The position numbers and the translations under genes are program-made. Positions 1 to 7,072 of a stretch of DNA of 64,000 bases are shown here, in pieces. Within the stretch, counting starts at the first letter, position 1. Every line of letters begins with the position of its first letter. The DNA lies in contig NZ_JANLGQ010000001.1 of the NCBI RefSeq assembly GCF_026157065.1, positions 620,001-684,000 on the forward strand, written 5' to 3'. Source of the DNA: Enterococcus sp. HY326. Its GTDB lineage: Bacteria; Bacillota; Bacilli; Lactobacillales; Enterococcaceae. The notes beneath the pieces were generated by a model that saw only the letters and a list, made by a program, of their open reading frames with translations, ran no database searches and was not told where the DNA came from.

Positions 1-39
1 TATCATACTACTATCACATATTATTGAAGAATTCATTAT

Positions 40-102
40 GAGTCCATGAAATCCGTCATTTGTCTACACTAATTGAAATAACTTTATTTCTATCAAAGCA
101 AG
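40..102 (+). repeat. Dispersed short repeat, copy 1
   Basis: This is one of four related AT-rich intergenic segments in the first 13.5 kb; the others start near 3470, 4074 and 13446. The shared core reads GAGT, about four variable bases, then RAAATCYGTC. In copies 1-3 an ACTTT-TTT segment follows. The similarity was found by eye, and function is unknown. Confidence 0.4.
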
Positions 103-109
103 TTAGCGT

Positions 110-694
110 CTACCAACTATAACCCATTGCAGATTTAACTTGTTGCATTAACTCTTCGTTTGATATCTTTTTCAAAAGTTCAAAAGCAACATCAGCAGCT
201 GTCTCAGGACAATACGAGCTAATAATATTCGAGTCAATAACAATACGATCATTTTTAATATTTACCCCAAAAGAAGCTAATTCTTTTTGTCGATACCCGT
301 CCTTCAAATGATAGGTTGTTGCATTTCTATCAACCAAGACCCCACTTTTTCCAACAGGCAATGCACCAACACAGATTGTTGCTATTGGTTTATTTTGGAT
401 ATCAAATTGCCTTATCAAGTCTAGAAAACGATTATCGTAAGCTTCTTTGTAGAAATCAAATTCTTCAAACCCTCCAGGTATAGCAAGTGCGTCGTAGTCA
501 TCTACTTGTACATCTTTGTACAATTTATCAATAAGTATTGATACACCAAATGAGCTTTTTACTGATTCGTTAAATCCGCATGTTACTACTTCAACATCAA
601 ATCCAAAATCATTTTTAGCCCAACCCATAACATCAATAAAGGGGCTAAATTCCATTGTTTCAAATCCTACACAACAAAATAAAAGAATCTTCAT
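110..694 (-). CDS. DJ-1/PfpI family protein
   Basis: A 194-residue protein with the flavodoxin-like DJ-1/PfpI fold. The N-terminal strand MKILLFCCVGFE and the motif ALAIPGG near residue 70 are typical of the family. Cys108 in ICVGA sits at the expected nucleophile elbow, and Glu15 is a candidate partner acid. Family members include proteases, deglycase or glyoxalase-like enzymes, chaperones and amidotransferase-like domains, so the substrate cannot be read from sequence. No signal peptide is present, so it should be cytoplasmic. It appears monocistronic, and its length is normal for a single-domain member. Confidence 0.85.
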   Translation of the reverse strand: MKILLFCCVGFETMEFSPFIDVMGWAKNDFGFDVEVVTCGFNESVKSSFGVSILIDKLYKDVQVDDYDALAIPGGFEEFDFYKEAYDNRFLDLIRQFDIQNKPIATICVGALPVGKSGVLVDRNATTYHLKDGYRQKELASFGVNIKNDRIVIDSNIISSYCPETAADVAFELLKKISNEELMQQVKSAMGYSW

Positions 695-1099
695 TAAATC
701 ACAACCTTCTAATTTTTTAATGTTGAACCCAATATATTACTTAAACTTAGGGTAATATAAACTTAGTGAAAAGAGTAGTAGTTCTTATAATATAAATACA
801 TTAGTTATACAAAAGTTTAACAATACTCCTTTTACTTGGCATTAGCTCATTTAATAGAAGACCTAGCTTAGTTCTGAGATTAATCTATTAAACCCTGAGT
901 TTATATCCTCACGCCGAAACTTACTCCATTAACTATTTTTATCTACAAAGTTCGTAATCTCAGGACTCTACTATTTATGCCAACGGAATAAGTGCTTTTT
1001 CACATGTAAACACCCGCCAAACGTTGATCTGGCGGGCTGACTTTATCTAATCGATATTATAAGAATCACTATTTTAAATAGCGTCATTCCATATATAAA
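695..1099. other. Intergenic region, 405 bp
   Basis: This AT-rich stretch lies between two minus-strand genes. I see no credible ORF with a ribosome binding site. Its one clear structure is a short GC hairpin at 1013-1036, downstream of the DUF5713-like gene. Promoter signals for the DJ-1 gene should lie near 695-780, but no convincing pair of boxes was found. Confidence 0.6.
1013..1036 (-). terminator. Hairpin after the DUF5713-like gene
   Basis: The 7-bp arms CCCGCCA and TGGCGGG enclose a 10-nt loop, 64 bp past the stop of the upstream minus-strand gene. There is no strong T-run, so termination is tentative. The stem resembles the longer one at 15914-15939. Confidence 0.4.
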
Positions 1100-1414
1100 T
1101 TACCATTCTCGTTTTCGAAGAGCATCTTCCATATTAAGCTCTATTTTGTATTGCTTTAGTATTAGATATACGGTTTCACCGATAGATTCTCTAGCGACAG
1201 TTTCTAATTGACTACCATGATTTTCAAATTCTTCTTCCAATTCATTGATAGCAATAGTTGCCTTATCAAATTCAGATTGAATAGTATCTAGATTAGTTTC
1301 TCCTTTTTCAAGGACTAAGACAATATTTTGTAAAATCAATTTCAATTTATCTACTAAAAACTTTGGATAATACTCATCTCGATACATATCAGAAAGATAA
1401 TCTTTTTCCTCCAT
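1100..1414 (-). CDS. DUF5713-like small acidic protein
   Basis: A 104-residue, strongly acidic, mostly helical protein. The pattern MYRDEYYPKFLVDKLK near the start, a central EL(E)EEFE stretch, and ETVARESIGETVYLIL near residues 70-87 match what I remember of the DUF5713 family. That family is widespread in Gram-positive bacteria, and I know of no established function for it. There is no signal peptide or membrane segment. The gene stands alone, and nothing nearby suggests a partner. The family assignment is from memory of the motif. Confidence 0.6.
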   Translation of the reverse strand: MEEKDYLSDMYRDEYYPKFLVDKLKLILQNIVLVLEKGETNLDTIQSEFDKATIAINELEEEFENHGSQLETVARESIGETVYLILKQYKIELNMEDALRKREW

Positions 1415-1585
1415 AACATAACCACCTTTTGTTTTAAGTTTATTATATCAGAAATATCGTTAAAATTTTCATTTTGGTTAAGGTGATTTGTGTGATTCAA
1501 TGAGTAGTTTGAATAGCTTTTTTAGATACAATAAAATTCTGATTCACAGGATTTCGAAAGATACAAATTAATTGTTTTAATGGAA

Positions 1586-1614
1586 AAAAAGCATGGAAGA
1601 TTTCCCATGCTTTA
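1586..1614 (-). terminator. Terminator of the putative antimicrobial operon
   Basis: On the minus strand the arms GCATGG and CCATGC pair around a short loop and are followed by a run of seven T. It lies just beyond the stop of the 115-residue candidate immunity gene and closes the two-gene unit that starts at 2507. Confidence 0.75.
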
Positions 1615-1638
1615 AATTGATGTACCATTAGTAATAGT

Positions 1639-1986
1639 CTATTGAACGTGAAATACTTTTTTAAAAATTAAGTCATAACCTAAGAAACCACTAACCAAAT
1701 TTGGGTTTAATCGCAATACCTCTGAGTATAGCTGTTGTGTTTGAGCACTAATTTCTTTCTTTAAAATTAAAGGGTAAACAGTTCTAGCAAAATTTAAACT
1801 AGCCTTTTCATAATAGAGTTTCTTATTTAACAAGTCATTTTTGAATTTCATCAATATTTCTTGTTCGTTCTCGTCTACAGAAGAATTTCTGTACTCCAAT
1901 ATGTCATCAATACTAGCCAACAAATAACGAACTACTTTCCTTGGGAAATATCTACTAAATGGTGTTTTGAAAGTTTCTTTATTCAT
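1639..1986 (-). CDS. Small helical protein, candidate immunity partner
   Basis: A 115-residue soluble protein. The start at 1986 (MNKETF) is chosen because GAGG lies 8 nt upstream; a longer frame reaching 2067 lacks such a site. It is predicted to be helical and basic at its start (FSRYFPRKVVRYLL), with no signal peptide or membrane segment. I do not recognise the family. It follows the secreted proprotein at 2040-2507 by 52 bp and shares its terminator, the arrangement usual for bacteriocin plus immunity genes. An immunity role is inferred from context and size only. Confidence 0.5.
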   Translation of the reverse strand: MNKETFKTPFSRYFPRKVVRYLLASIDDILEYRNSSVDENEQEILMKFKNDLLNKKLYYEKASLNFARTVYPLILKKEISAQTQQLYSEVLRLNPNLVSGFLGYDLIFKKVFHVQ

Positions 1987-2039
1987 GATTTTTTCCTCTT
2001 TTCTTAAGAACAAAATGATAACTATCTGAATGCTGCCTC

Positions 2040-2507
2040 CTATCTCAAATGAAATGTTTGCGCCCAACCATTAATCATAGTATTTGTCATATGAGTCACA
2101 TAAGGAGTTACTTGCACTAATTTCCATTTTTTTGTCTTAGTGTGTTGATAAAAAGCATAAGGTTGCGCTGTATATTTATATTTCCAATATCCAGCAGATC
2201 TAGTTTCAAAAGAGGACGGAGCGTCCGCGTGTTCATTTAGCACTTGTGCTACTTCAGGAATATCGATATCTTCCAAGATAACTTCCTTTTCTCCCGATTT
2301 TAGAGCTTCTGAAAGACTCATTTTTGGTAATTTTGAATCATTATCGTCTGATAATATTTCAGGAGTATTTGTTGATGGAATTTCCGCAGCTGCAGCATGA
2401 GCTGTAATTCCTGTTCCTATTGCTACTCCTAAGATACAAGTGATTAAAAAAAGTTTGCTGAACCATTTACTTGAATGCTCATTTTTTCTAATGTTAATGT
2501 TTTTCAT
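2040..2507 (-). CDS. Secreted proprotein, putative antimicrobial peptide precursor
   Basis: A 155-residue precursor. The start at 2507 is fixed by AGGAGG 9 nt upstream. An N-terminal Sec signal peptide (hydrophobic core near residues 20-36, Ala-rich AHAAAA cleavage region near 37-42) is followed by an acidic stretch of about 60 residues. The last ~50 residues are basic and aromatic, starting near YWKYKYTAQPYAF. Signal peptide, acidic pro-region and cationic C-terminal domain is the layout of the E. faecalis EF1097 proprotein, which gelatinase cleaves to enterocin O16/EntV; homology to it was not tested. It could instead be a secreted toxin or a structural peptide. The next gene may provide immunity, and an EntA-type immunity gene is divergent. 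Confidence 0.55.
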   Translation of the reverse strand: MKNINIRKNEHSSKWFSKLFLITCILGVAIGTGITAHAAAAEIPSTNTPEILSDDNDSKLPKMSLSEALKSGEKEVILEDIDIPEVAQVLNEHADAPSSFETRSAGYWKYKYTAQPYAFYQHTKTKKWKLVQVTPYVTHMTNTMINGWAQTFHLR

Positions 2508-2943
2508 GTGTAAATTCCTCCTATACCAATTTTGATTTTTCATGTATAACTGATCTTGATAAGATCATTCTAGCACCATTTGAACAATAAAAATCTATCA
2601 ATATAGTCACATTGGTCACATTTTCCCAATTAAATATGATTTTATAGATTTAAGAACATGAGAATAAATCGGATGTATACCTTTCCACAATAACAAAAAA
2701 ATGGTACAAGGATGATTTTTTACTTGTAAAAAAACATGAAAAAAGCGATTTCAATTATTGCCTGGAAGATACATATTTTCTAAACAATTAGTGATTTAAG
2801 TTTAAAGTCTTCACTCACCTTTTTTTCATAGCTAGCAAATATAGACTATTAGTTATTTTTTTGCGCAAAATACAAATTATTTTTTTCTAGTATTTGAATT
2901 TAATTAGTTATTAGAGTAGATTAATAGCTAGGAGGGGATTAAC
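2508..2943. other. Divergent intergenic region, 436 bp
   Basis: This region separates the minus-strand proprotein gene from the plus-strand immunity gene, so it should carry both promoters. On the proprotein side there is a TAGAAT-type -10 and a tandem repeat, listed separately. The rest is very AT-rich, with several A- and T-tracts. I see no ORF with a ribosome binding site. Confidence 0.6.
2567..2622 (-). promoter_or_regulatory. Candidate activator-dependent promoter with direct repeats
   Basis: On the minus strand a -10-like TAGAAT (2567-2572) has no good -35 at 17 bp. About 35-50 bp upstream lie two direct copies of AATGTGAC (2606-2613 and 2615-2622), 9 bp apart. A weak -35 with tandem repeats upstream is typical of bacteriocin promoters that need a response regulator. 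The assignment is by eye. Confidence 0.4.
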
Positions 2944-3243
2944 ATGTCAAAAGATAAAGTTAAAACTGTGACTGATTATTTAAGTGCAGCTTATTCAGAT
3001 GAACAAGTAAAAAAAATTCCTGAGTTAGAGAAATTGATTTTTGCCGCAGCTATGGATGTTGACAAAGGCGGTAGCATTGAATTAATGTCCGCTAAGCTTT
3101 GTAGAGACATTGGACGGTATGTTTTAATGCACCAAGACAAATCTCCAAAGGCTCTTATCACGCTATACAATCAGTTGGTTCATGACGCAGCCAAATATGA
3201 AGGTGTTGCATTAAGCACTATGATGCTACCAATTTGGTTCTAA
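2944..3243 (+). CDS. Enterocin A-type bacteriocin immunity protein
   Basis: A 99-residue protein with AGGAGG 8 nt before the ATG. Its segments KIPELEKLIFAAA, DKGGSIELMSAKLCRDIGRY and SPKALITLYNQL fit the four-helix immunity proteins of the EntA_Immun family, which act in the cytoplasm against class IIa bacteriocins at the mannose PTS. The C-terminal tail, thought to set specificity in this family, is here AKYEGVALSTMMLPIWF. No class IIa bacteriocin gene (YGNGV motif) is visible nearby, so it may be an orphan immunity gene or serve the divergent proprotein. A terminator follows. Confidence 0.75.
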   Translation: MSKDKVKTVTDYLSAAYSDEQVKKIPELEKLIFAAAMDVDKGGSIELMSAKLCRDIGRYVLMHQDKSPKALITLYNQLVHDAAKYEGVALSTMMLPIWF

Positions 3244-3283
3244 TAATTCAAAACTCCGTAAAGACGAATTATTCTTCACTTTC

Positions 3284-3313
3284 AGCCAGTCTAATCTGAT
3301 TGGCTCTTTTTTT
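3284..3313 (+). terminator. Terminator after the immunity gene
   Basis: The arms AGCCAGTC and GATTGGCT pair with one mismatch around a 7-nt loop. The hairpin is followed by CT and a run of T, 40 bp past the stop codon at 3243. Confidence 0.75.
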
Positions 3314-3416
3314 CTAAAAATGCTCAACCACTTAAACATCATATTCACCCAATCTTTCCCAATTTCCAATCGTAATTTCTAGATCATTTTACACAATAAA
3401 CACTTGAATAAAAAAA

Positions 3417-3449
3417 ATCACCACCAACAGATTTCTAGTTGGTAGTGAT
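3417..3449 (-). terminator. Terminator-like hairpin facing the minus strand
   Basis: The 12-bp arms starting ATCACCACC and ending GTAGTGAT have one mismatch. The T-run (eight T) is on the minus strand, although both flanking genes are on the plus strand, so no annotated gene needs it. It may belong to the repeat that begins at 3470. Confidence 0.45.
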
Positions 3450-3469
3450 GGGAACTCTATTTTTATTTT

Positions 3470-3517
3470 GAGTAGGTAAAATCCGTCGTTAAAATACTTT
3501 TTTTCAGTTTTTCAGAT
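3470..3517 (+). repeat. Dispersed short repeat, copy 2
   Basis: The segment GAGTAGGTAAAATCCGTCGT is followed by ACTTTTTTTCAGTTT. It matches the copies at 40 and 4074 in order and spacing and follows a hairpin, as copy 3 does. Confidence 0.5.
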
Positions 3518-3584
3518 CAATATTGCTTTAAAATACTCCTTATGATAAATTTTTTAAAACGATCTTTAAAGGAAGTAATCCACT

Positions 3585-3932
3585 ATGAAATTAATTGGTG
3601 TCTGCATTTATACTGATAATGCTAAGCGACTAGCAGAATTTTATAAAATAGTTTTACAAGAAGAACCCTTCCAAGAAGAACAGCATTATGGGTTTAAAAA
3701 ATCGCAAATTGCTGTATACAACCCTGGAAATATTAAAGTGGCCCAGGATAAAAATATGTCACTCATGTTCGTTGTTCCGGATTTAATTATGGAGTATAAG
3801 CGCCTAATTCAATGTTTCCCTGAACTTACAATAGTAGCGCCACCAGAACGTAAACCTTGGGGTGCATTTTCTTTTTTGTTTGCAGACTTGGATGGAAACA
3901 TTATCAGTTTTGTAGAGGGGCCCGAAAAGTAA
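3585..3932 (+). CDS. VOC family (glyoxalase/bleomycin-resistance-like) protein
   Basis: A 115-residue protein of vicinal-oxygen-chelate type. It starts with the typical strand MKLIGVCIYTDN followed by LAEFYKIVL, and ends with the hallmark FLFADLDGNIISFVE, where Glu112 is the usual metal-ligand position. The N-terminal His or Gln ligand position is not obvious, so metal binding is uncertain. The family includes glyoxalase I, dioxygenases and antibiotic-binding proteins, and the substrate cannot be inferred. It is a single-gene unit, with GGAAG 12 nt upstream of its ATG. Confidence 0.75.
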   Translation: MKLIGVCIYTDNAKRLAEFYKIVLQEEPFQEEQHYGFKKSQIAVYNPGNIKVAQDKNMSLMFVVPDLIMEYKRLIQCFPELTIVAPPERKPWGAFSFLFADLDGNIISFVEGPEK

Positions 3933-4027
3933 GTTAGGCTTATATCTTTTAATCTGCTGAATCTTCCGTTAATCAACTGTTCCCTGAGTTAGTCTACTAC
4001 TCTTTTCATTTATTGAAGATGAAGAAA

Positions 4028-4055
4028 CACTGCCAGCTGATTTGAGTTGGCAGTG
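4028..4055. terminator. Hairpin downstream of the VOC gene
   Basis: The arms CACTGCCAGCT and AGTTGGCAGTG pair with one G-T wobble around a 6-nt loop. There is no T-run on the plus strand, so termination of the VOC transcript is possible but weak. It precedes repeat copy 3. Confidence 0.45.
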
Positions 4056-4073
4056 AAAATTTGATTACTATCA

Positions 4074-4132
4074 GAGTAAACGAAATCTGTCGCTTACAGA
4101 CTAATAACAAAACACTTTGTTTTCAGTTTCAC
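4074..4132 (+). repeat. Dispersed short repeat, copy 3
   Basis: GAGTAAACGAAATCTGTCGC is followed by TTACAGACT and then ACTTTGTTTTCAGTTT. Both halves correspond to copy 2. Confidence 0.5.
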
Positions 4133-4238
4133 AATATAAGTAGACTTTCTTTTGTTTATTTCCATTTATTATTGTGCCATTCAATGAAAACGTTTATCAT
4201 AGAAACTAACTTGACAATTTGAAGGGAGAAAGAATTTT

Positions 4239-4556
4239 ATGAGTAAAATTGTTTTTTTTAATTCTTATAAGCTAAAAAAAGATGTCGATATTTCTGAATT
4301 TCTACTAGCAGTTGAAAACTTAAACGAAAATCATATCTCCAAACAACAAGGTTATATTTCATTCGAGGTATTTTCGGACAATGATACGTGGGCAGATGCA
4401 ACTACTTTTGAAACAATGGAAGATGCGAAAAACTTCACAAAAGTCGTTGACAAAAGTGGAACTGCTAAGAAATTTTATTCATTTTTAAATTTAAACAGTT
4501 GTAAAAGTAATTTTTATAAAACTGAAAAATGTTTCTTTTCATCAAAACCTAATTAA
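4239..4556 (+). CDS. Small ABM-like (dimeric alpha/beta barrel) protein
   Basis: A 105-residue protein with GGGAG 12 nt before the ATG. The N-terminal strand IVFFNSYKLKK, a helix, GYISFEVFSDNDTWADATTFETMEDAK and a final helix give the beta-alpha-beta-beta pattern of antibiotic-biosynthesis-monooxygenase-like or heme-degrading small proteins. No catalytic residues are clear, so it may be a quinone- or heme-handling enzyme or a protein of unknown role. The last ~20 residues are polar, Lys-rich and probably disordered. Confidence 0.5.
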   Translation: MSKIVFFNSYKLKKDVDISEFLLAVENLNENHISKQQGYISFEVFSDNDTWADATTFETMEDAKNFTKVVDKSGTAKKFYSFLNLNSCKSNFYKTEKCFFSSKPN

Positions 4557-4576
4557 TAGTTATCACTATACTCAGT

Positions 4577-4608
4577 AGACCTGCCATATTATTGGGTAGG
4601 CTAATTTT
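4577..4608 (+). terminator. Terminator after the ABM-like gene
   Basis: The imperfect arms AGACCTGCC and GGGTAGGCT are followed by AA and six T. The site lies between convergent genes, 21 bp past the stop at 4556. Confidence 0.55.
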
Positions 4609-4734
4609 TTGATTAATTTTAATAGCGACTCTACAGTCTCTTGGCTAAAGGTATCTATTTTCTTTAAGTATAAGCATGACTGATACAACTTGTGAAAATT
4701 TTTCTACCTAGTTCTTTTTATTTGTTCCAACAGA

Positions 4735-5116
4735 TTACAAAAATAAATATGTTAAAAATAAAGCAATCTCAGTATCACTAAGTGTATAATTGTAATCATT
4801 TGCCAAGACTTCTGAGAACTTGTCCATCTTTTTTTTCGATGATTGATTCTTTTCATAAATTTGATTTAACACTGGTGTTTCAATAACAAATTGATCTAGC
4901 TCATTAGTGATTATCCGATAAGTAAAGATAGGCACAGTGTCGAAGTAATTTTTCAGAAAGTTGATTCTCAGAGATATTTAGTTGAAGCGTAATTTCATTC
5001 AGAAAAGAATGATATAGTCTGTACCACGATTTATTAATGGATTCATCGTAATTCCTTTTTTCTCTTAAATGTAATTCACAAGAATGAAAAATCCTATCCA
5101 AAGTAGTATTTTCCAT
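4735..5116 (-). pseudogene. PRD-domain protein, apparently frameshifted
   Basis: Two overlapping minus-strand frames share this span. Frame one starts at an ATG (5116) with GGGGTG 8 nt upstream and runs 70 codons to a stop at 4904. Frame two is open from about 4977 to 4735. Skipping one base near 4917 joins them as RHCAYLYL plus RIITNELDQFVIE. That restores the second half of a PTS-regulation domain: a conserved His, an Arg, then NDYNYTLSDTEIALFL near the end. The joined product is about 126 residues, the size of a stand-alone PRD. It is the last gene of the csc operon. Sequencing error, true mutation or programmed +1 frameshifting would all explain it. Confidence 0.55.
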
Positions 5117-5169
5117 GCTGGTCTCACCCCTATTCTTGAAAATTGTTTTTACCAGTTTTCTATTAGAAT

Positions 5170-6258
5170 CTATTCTTTCTTTCTTTTTTTCGATTTTTGT
5201 GTTTTTGCTTTCTGAACTTTTCTTTTTTCCTTCTGTCTTCTTTTCTGTTCCTTCTTTATAAACCAAATAATCAATAAACCAACTACAAGAGCACATAATA
5301 TACCAATAACAATATATAACATTGTATTGTCTTGCTCAGTAGTGAAAATCTGATTATTAACCTTTTGTGCTTCCCTAGCACTTATTTTGAAAGCCTCATT
5401 GAACTCCCAATGATTATCGGCATTGTCCCTAATTTCCATTTCGAGATGGTAATCTCCAGCTTCAAGTGGTTGTGTACCTCCTGTCTGACCATTAAAGAAG
5501 AATAGATCAAAAATACTTTGGGGTGCTATACTACCATTTTCAATTTCTCTGCTAATGACAGGCGTATCAGAATCACCTAAATATATATTACCAGTCATCG
5601 AAACGCCTTTTATTGTTGTTGCAGTAGGATTTTTAAGTTGAACAGTGACGCCCGCATTGTTAGAGATATTTGATGCAGCCACTGTTGAAAATTCGATATT
5701 TGGTGTTACAGATTCGTCATTTTCAGAAAGACGCAAGCCTAATATATAATCATACTCACTTTTTATTTTGCCTGTATCGTCACTAGATTCATCACTAAAA
5801 TCTTTTTTGATATGAATCCCGCCTAATAGGATTCCAGTGAAAGGCTCATCCGGAACCTTGATTTCAAAAGAAATAATTCCTGCTTTTTGTGGTGGGATTT
5901 CCACTTCTTCTGGATAGTCAATAAGCTCAGAAATTGGTACAGAATTAATTGAATTTTCTGGTAACGTTATGCTATTATAATCAATTAGCAGATTTCCATT
6001 CGTTTGGGCAGTATTCACTTCAACTGAGTACTTTTCTGCTTTATCGGAAAAATTATTGACCTGTACCTCAATTGTTTGATTGGCACCTGGCTCTACCCGT
6101 AAATCAAAATAGGACAAATCTTTATTGACTTGGTTCTCCGGAATAATGGCTTTAATACTATAATCAACCTCATTATTTTCGACTGCTTGTGCTCTTATAA
6201 AAGGTGTGAATAGGATAGTTAAAAAACCTAACAATAAAAAAAAATTTTTTCTGTTCAA
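5170..6258 (-). CDS. DUF916/DUF3324 cell-surface protein (CscA type)
   Basis: A 362-residue membrane-anchored surface protein. It has a signal peptide (residues 1-26), a DUF916 beta-domain with YFDLRVEPGANQTIEVQVNN near residues 50-70, and a DUF3324 domain through about residue 290. A transmembrane helix near 313-337 and a Lys-rich cytoplasmic tail follow. In Enterococcus, proteins of this type bind WxL proteins and hold them at the cell wall or to host ligands. The start is TTG, 7 nt after GGAGG. It follows the two small WxL genes in the csc operon; the hairpin at 6329-6370 between them may reduce read-through. Confidence 0.9.
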   Translation of the reverse strand: MNRKNFFLLLGFLTILFTPFIRAQAVENNEVDYSIKAIIPENQVNKDLSYFDLRVEPGANQTIEVQVNNFSDKAEKYSVEVNTAQTNGNLLIDYNSITLPENSINSVPISELIDYPEEVEIPPQKAGIISFEIKVPDEPFTGILLGGIHIKKDFSDESSDDTGKIKSEYDYILGLRLSENDESVTPNIEFSTVAASNISNNAGVTVQLKNPTATTIKGVSMTGNIYLGDSDTPVISREIENGSIAPQSIFDLFFFNGQTGGTQPLEAGDYHLEMEIRDNADNHWEFNEAFKISAREAQKVNNQIFTTEQDNTMLYIVIGILCALVVGLLIIWFIKKEQKRRQKEKRKVQKAKTQKSKKRKKE

Positions 6259-6328
6259 ATTAAATCCTCCAAATTATATGTAACTTACGACACTATGTAA
6301 AAATTACTGAGTGGCTTATTTAGAAAAA

Positions 6329-6370
6329 GAAACTGTGACTCAAGTAGTTTGCTACTTAAGCCACAGCCTC
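6329..6370 (-). terminator. Hairpin inside the csc operon
   Basis: The 19-nt arms (6329-6347 and 6352-6370) pair with four mismatches around a 4-nt loop and are followed on the minus strand by a T-rich tract. It sits between a small WxL gene and the DUF916 gene and could be a partial terminator. The outer bases (GAGGCTGTGGC on the minus strand) resemble the ends of the ~160-bp repeats at 33047 and 48112. Confidence 0.7.
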
Positions 6371-6386
6371 CTAAGCGCTTATAAAT

Positions 6387-7019
6387 TTAATCAGCTGATA
6401 CCGCAGTATAAGTGACTGTGCCGTTATAAGTTTTAGCGTCCAATTTATTATTAGCAATTGTCAATTCTGGTTCGTCTAAAGCATAAGTTTTGGTTCCAAC
6501 TGGTGCAGTAGCACTTTCACTGATAACAACTCCTGGCGCTGTTAAAATTTCTGTTGTGCCAATTTTTAGTGAAGAGCCAACACCGTCCAATGAAGTGGCA
6601 GAAGCTTGAACTCTAAACGCTGAAGCAGCAACTGCTGCATTCCATTTTGCTAATGATTCATCTTTTTCCGTTTGTGTTGCAGTTGACTGACCAATTTGGG
6701 CAATCGCTGCTGTTATACTGTCTTTTGTTGGACGAGTATCTCGAACTTTCACATCTTTATCATAGGTTCCAATCAATGTTTGATTGGCATCTGCAATACT
6801 ATCCAATGAATGAGCTCCAAAATCAATACTTGAAACATCCACTAAGCTGAATGTTCCTGGGTCGCTTGGTAAGCCAGTTCCAGGATCAACTGTATAGTCA
6901 GTAATGACTAATTTAGTCGTCCCGTCTTTTGTACTCAAATCTGTTGCTGCTTGTGCAGCTGGCACTGCTGTCAATAATGCAACTGCCGCAATAAATGTAA
7001 CTCCAAATGCTTTTTTCAT
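6387..7019 (-). CDS. Small WxL-type surface protein lacking WxL motifs
   Basis: A 210-residue secreted protein with a signal peptide (residues 1-24, AQAA cleavage). It has the family's beta-rich layout: SSIDFGAHSL near residue 70, DVKVRDTRP near 90, and a C-terminal strand ending YNGTVTYTAVSAD. Both diagnostic Trp-x-Leu motifs are replaced: AFRVQ where the first is expected, and TYTAV where the last normally reads TWTL. WxL domains anchor proteins non-covalently to peptidoglycan, so this member may bind differently or depend on its neighbours. It is gene 5 of the csc operon, with GGAGG upstream of the ATG. Confidence 0.8.
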   Translation of the reverse strand: MKKAFGVTFIAAVALLTAVPAAQAATDLSTKDGTTKLVITDYTVDPGTGLPSDPGTFSLVDVSSIDFGAHSLDSIADANQTLIGTYDKDVKVRDTRPTKDSITAAIAQIGQSTATQTEKDESLAKWNAAVAASAFRVQASATSLDGVGSSLKIGTTEILTAPGVVISESATAPVGTKTYALDEPELTIANNKLDAKTYNGTVTYTAVSAD

Positions 7020-7072
7020 ATCTTTGTTCCTCCGTATATTTTAAATATTTTATCAAAATAATTGATAATAAA

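Noticed and set aside
516-755. Plus-strand frame over the start of the DJ-1 gene
   Set aside because: It is antisense to a well-supported gene, has no ribosome binding site and has low-complexity composition.
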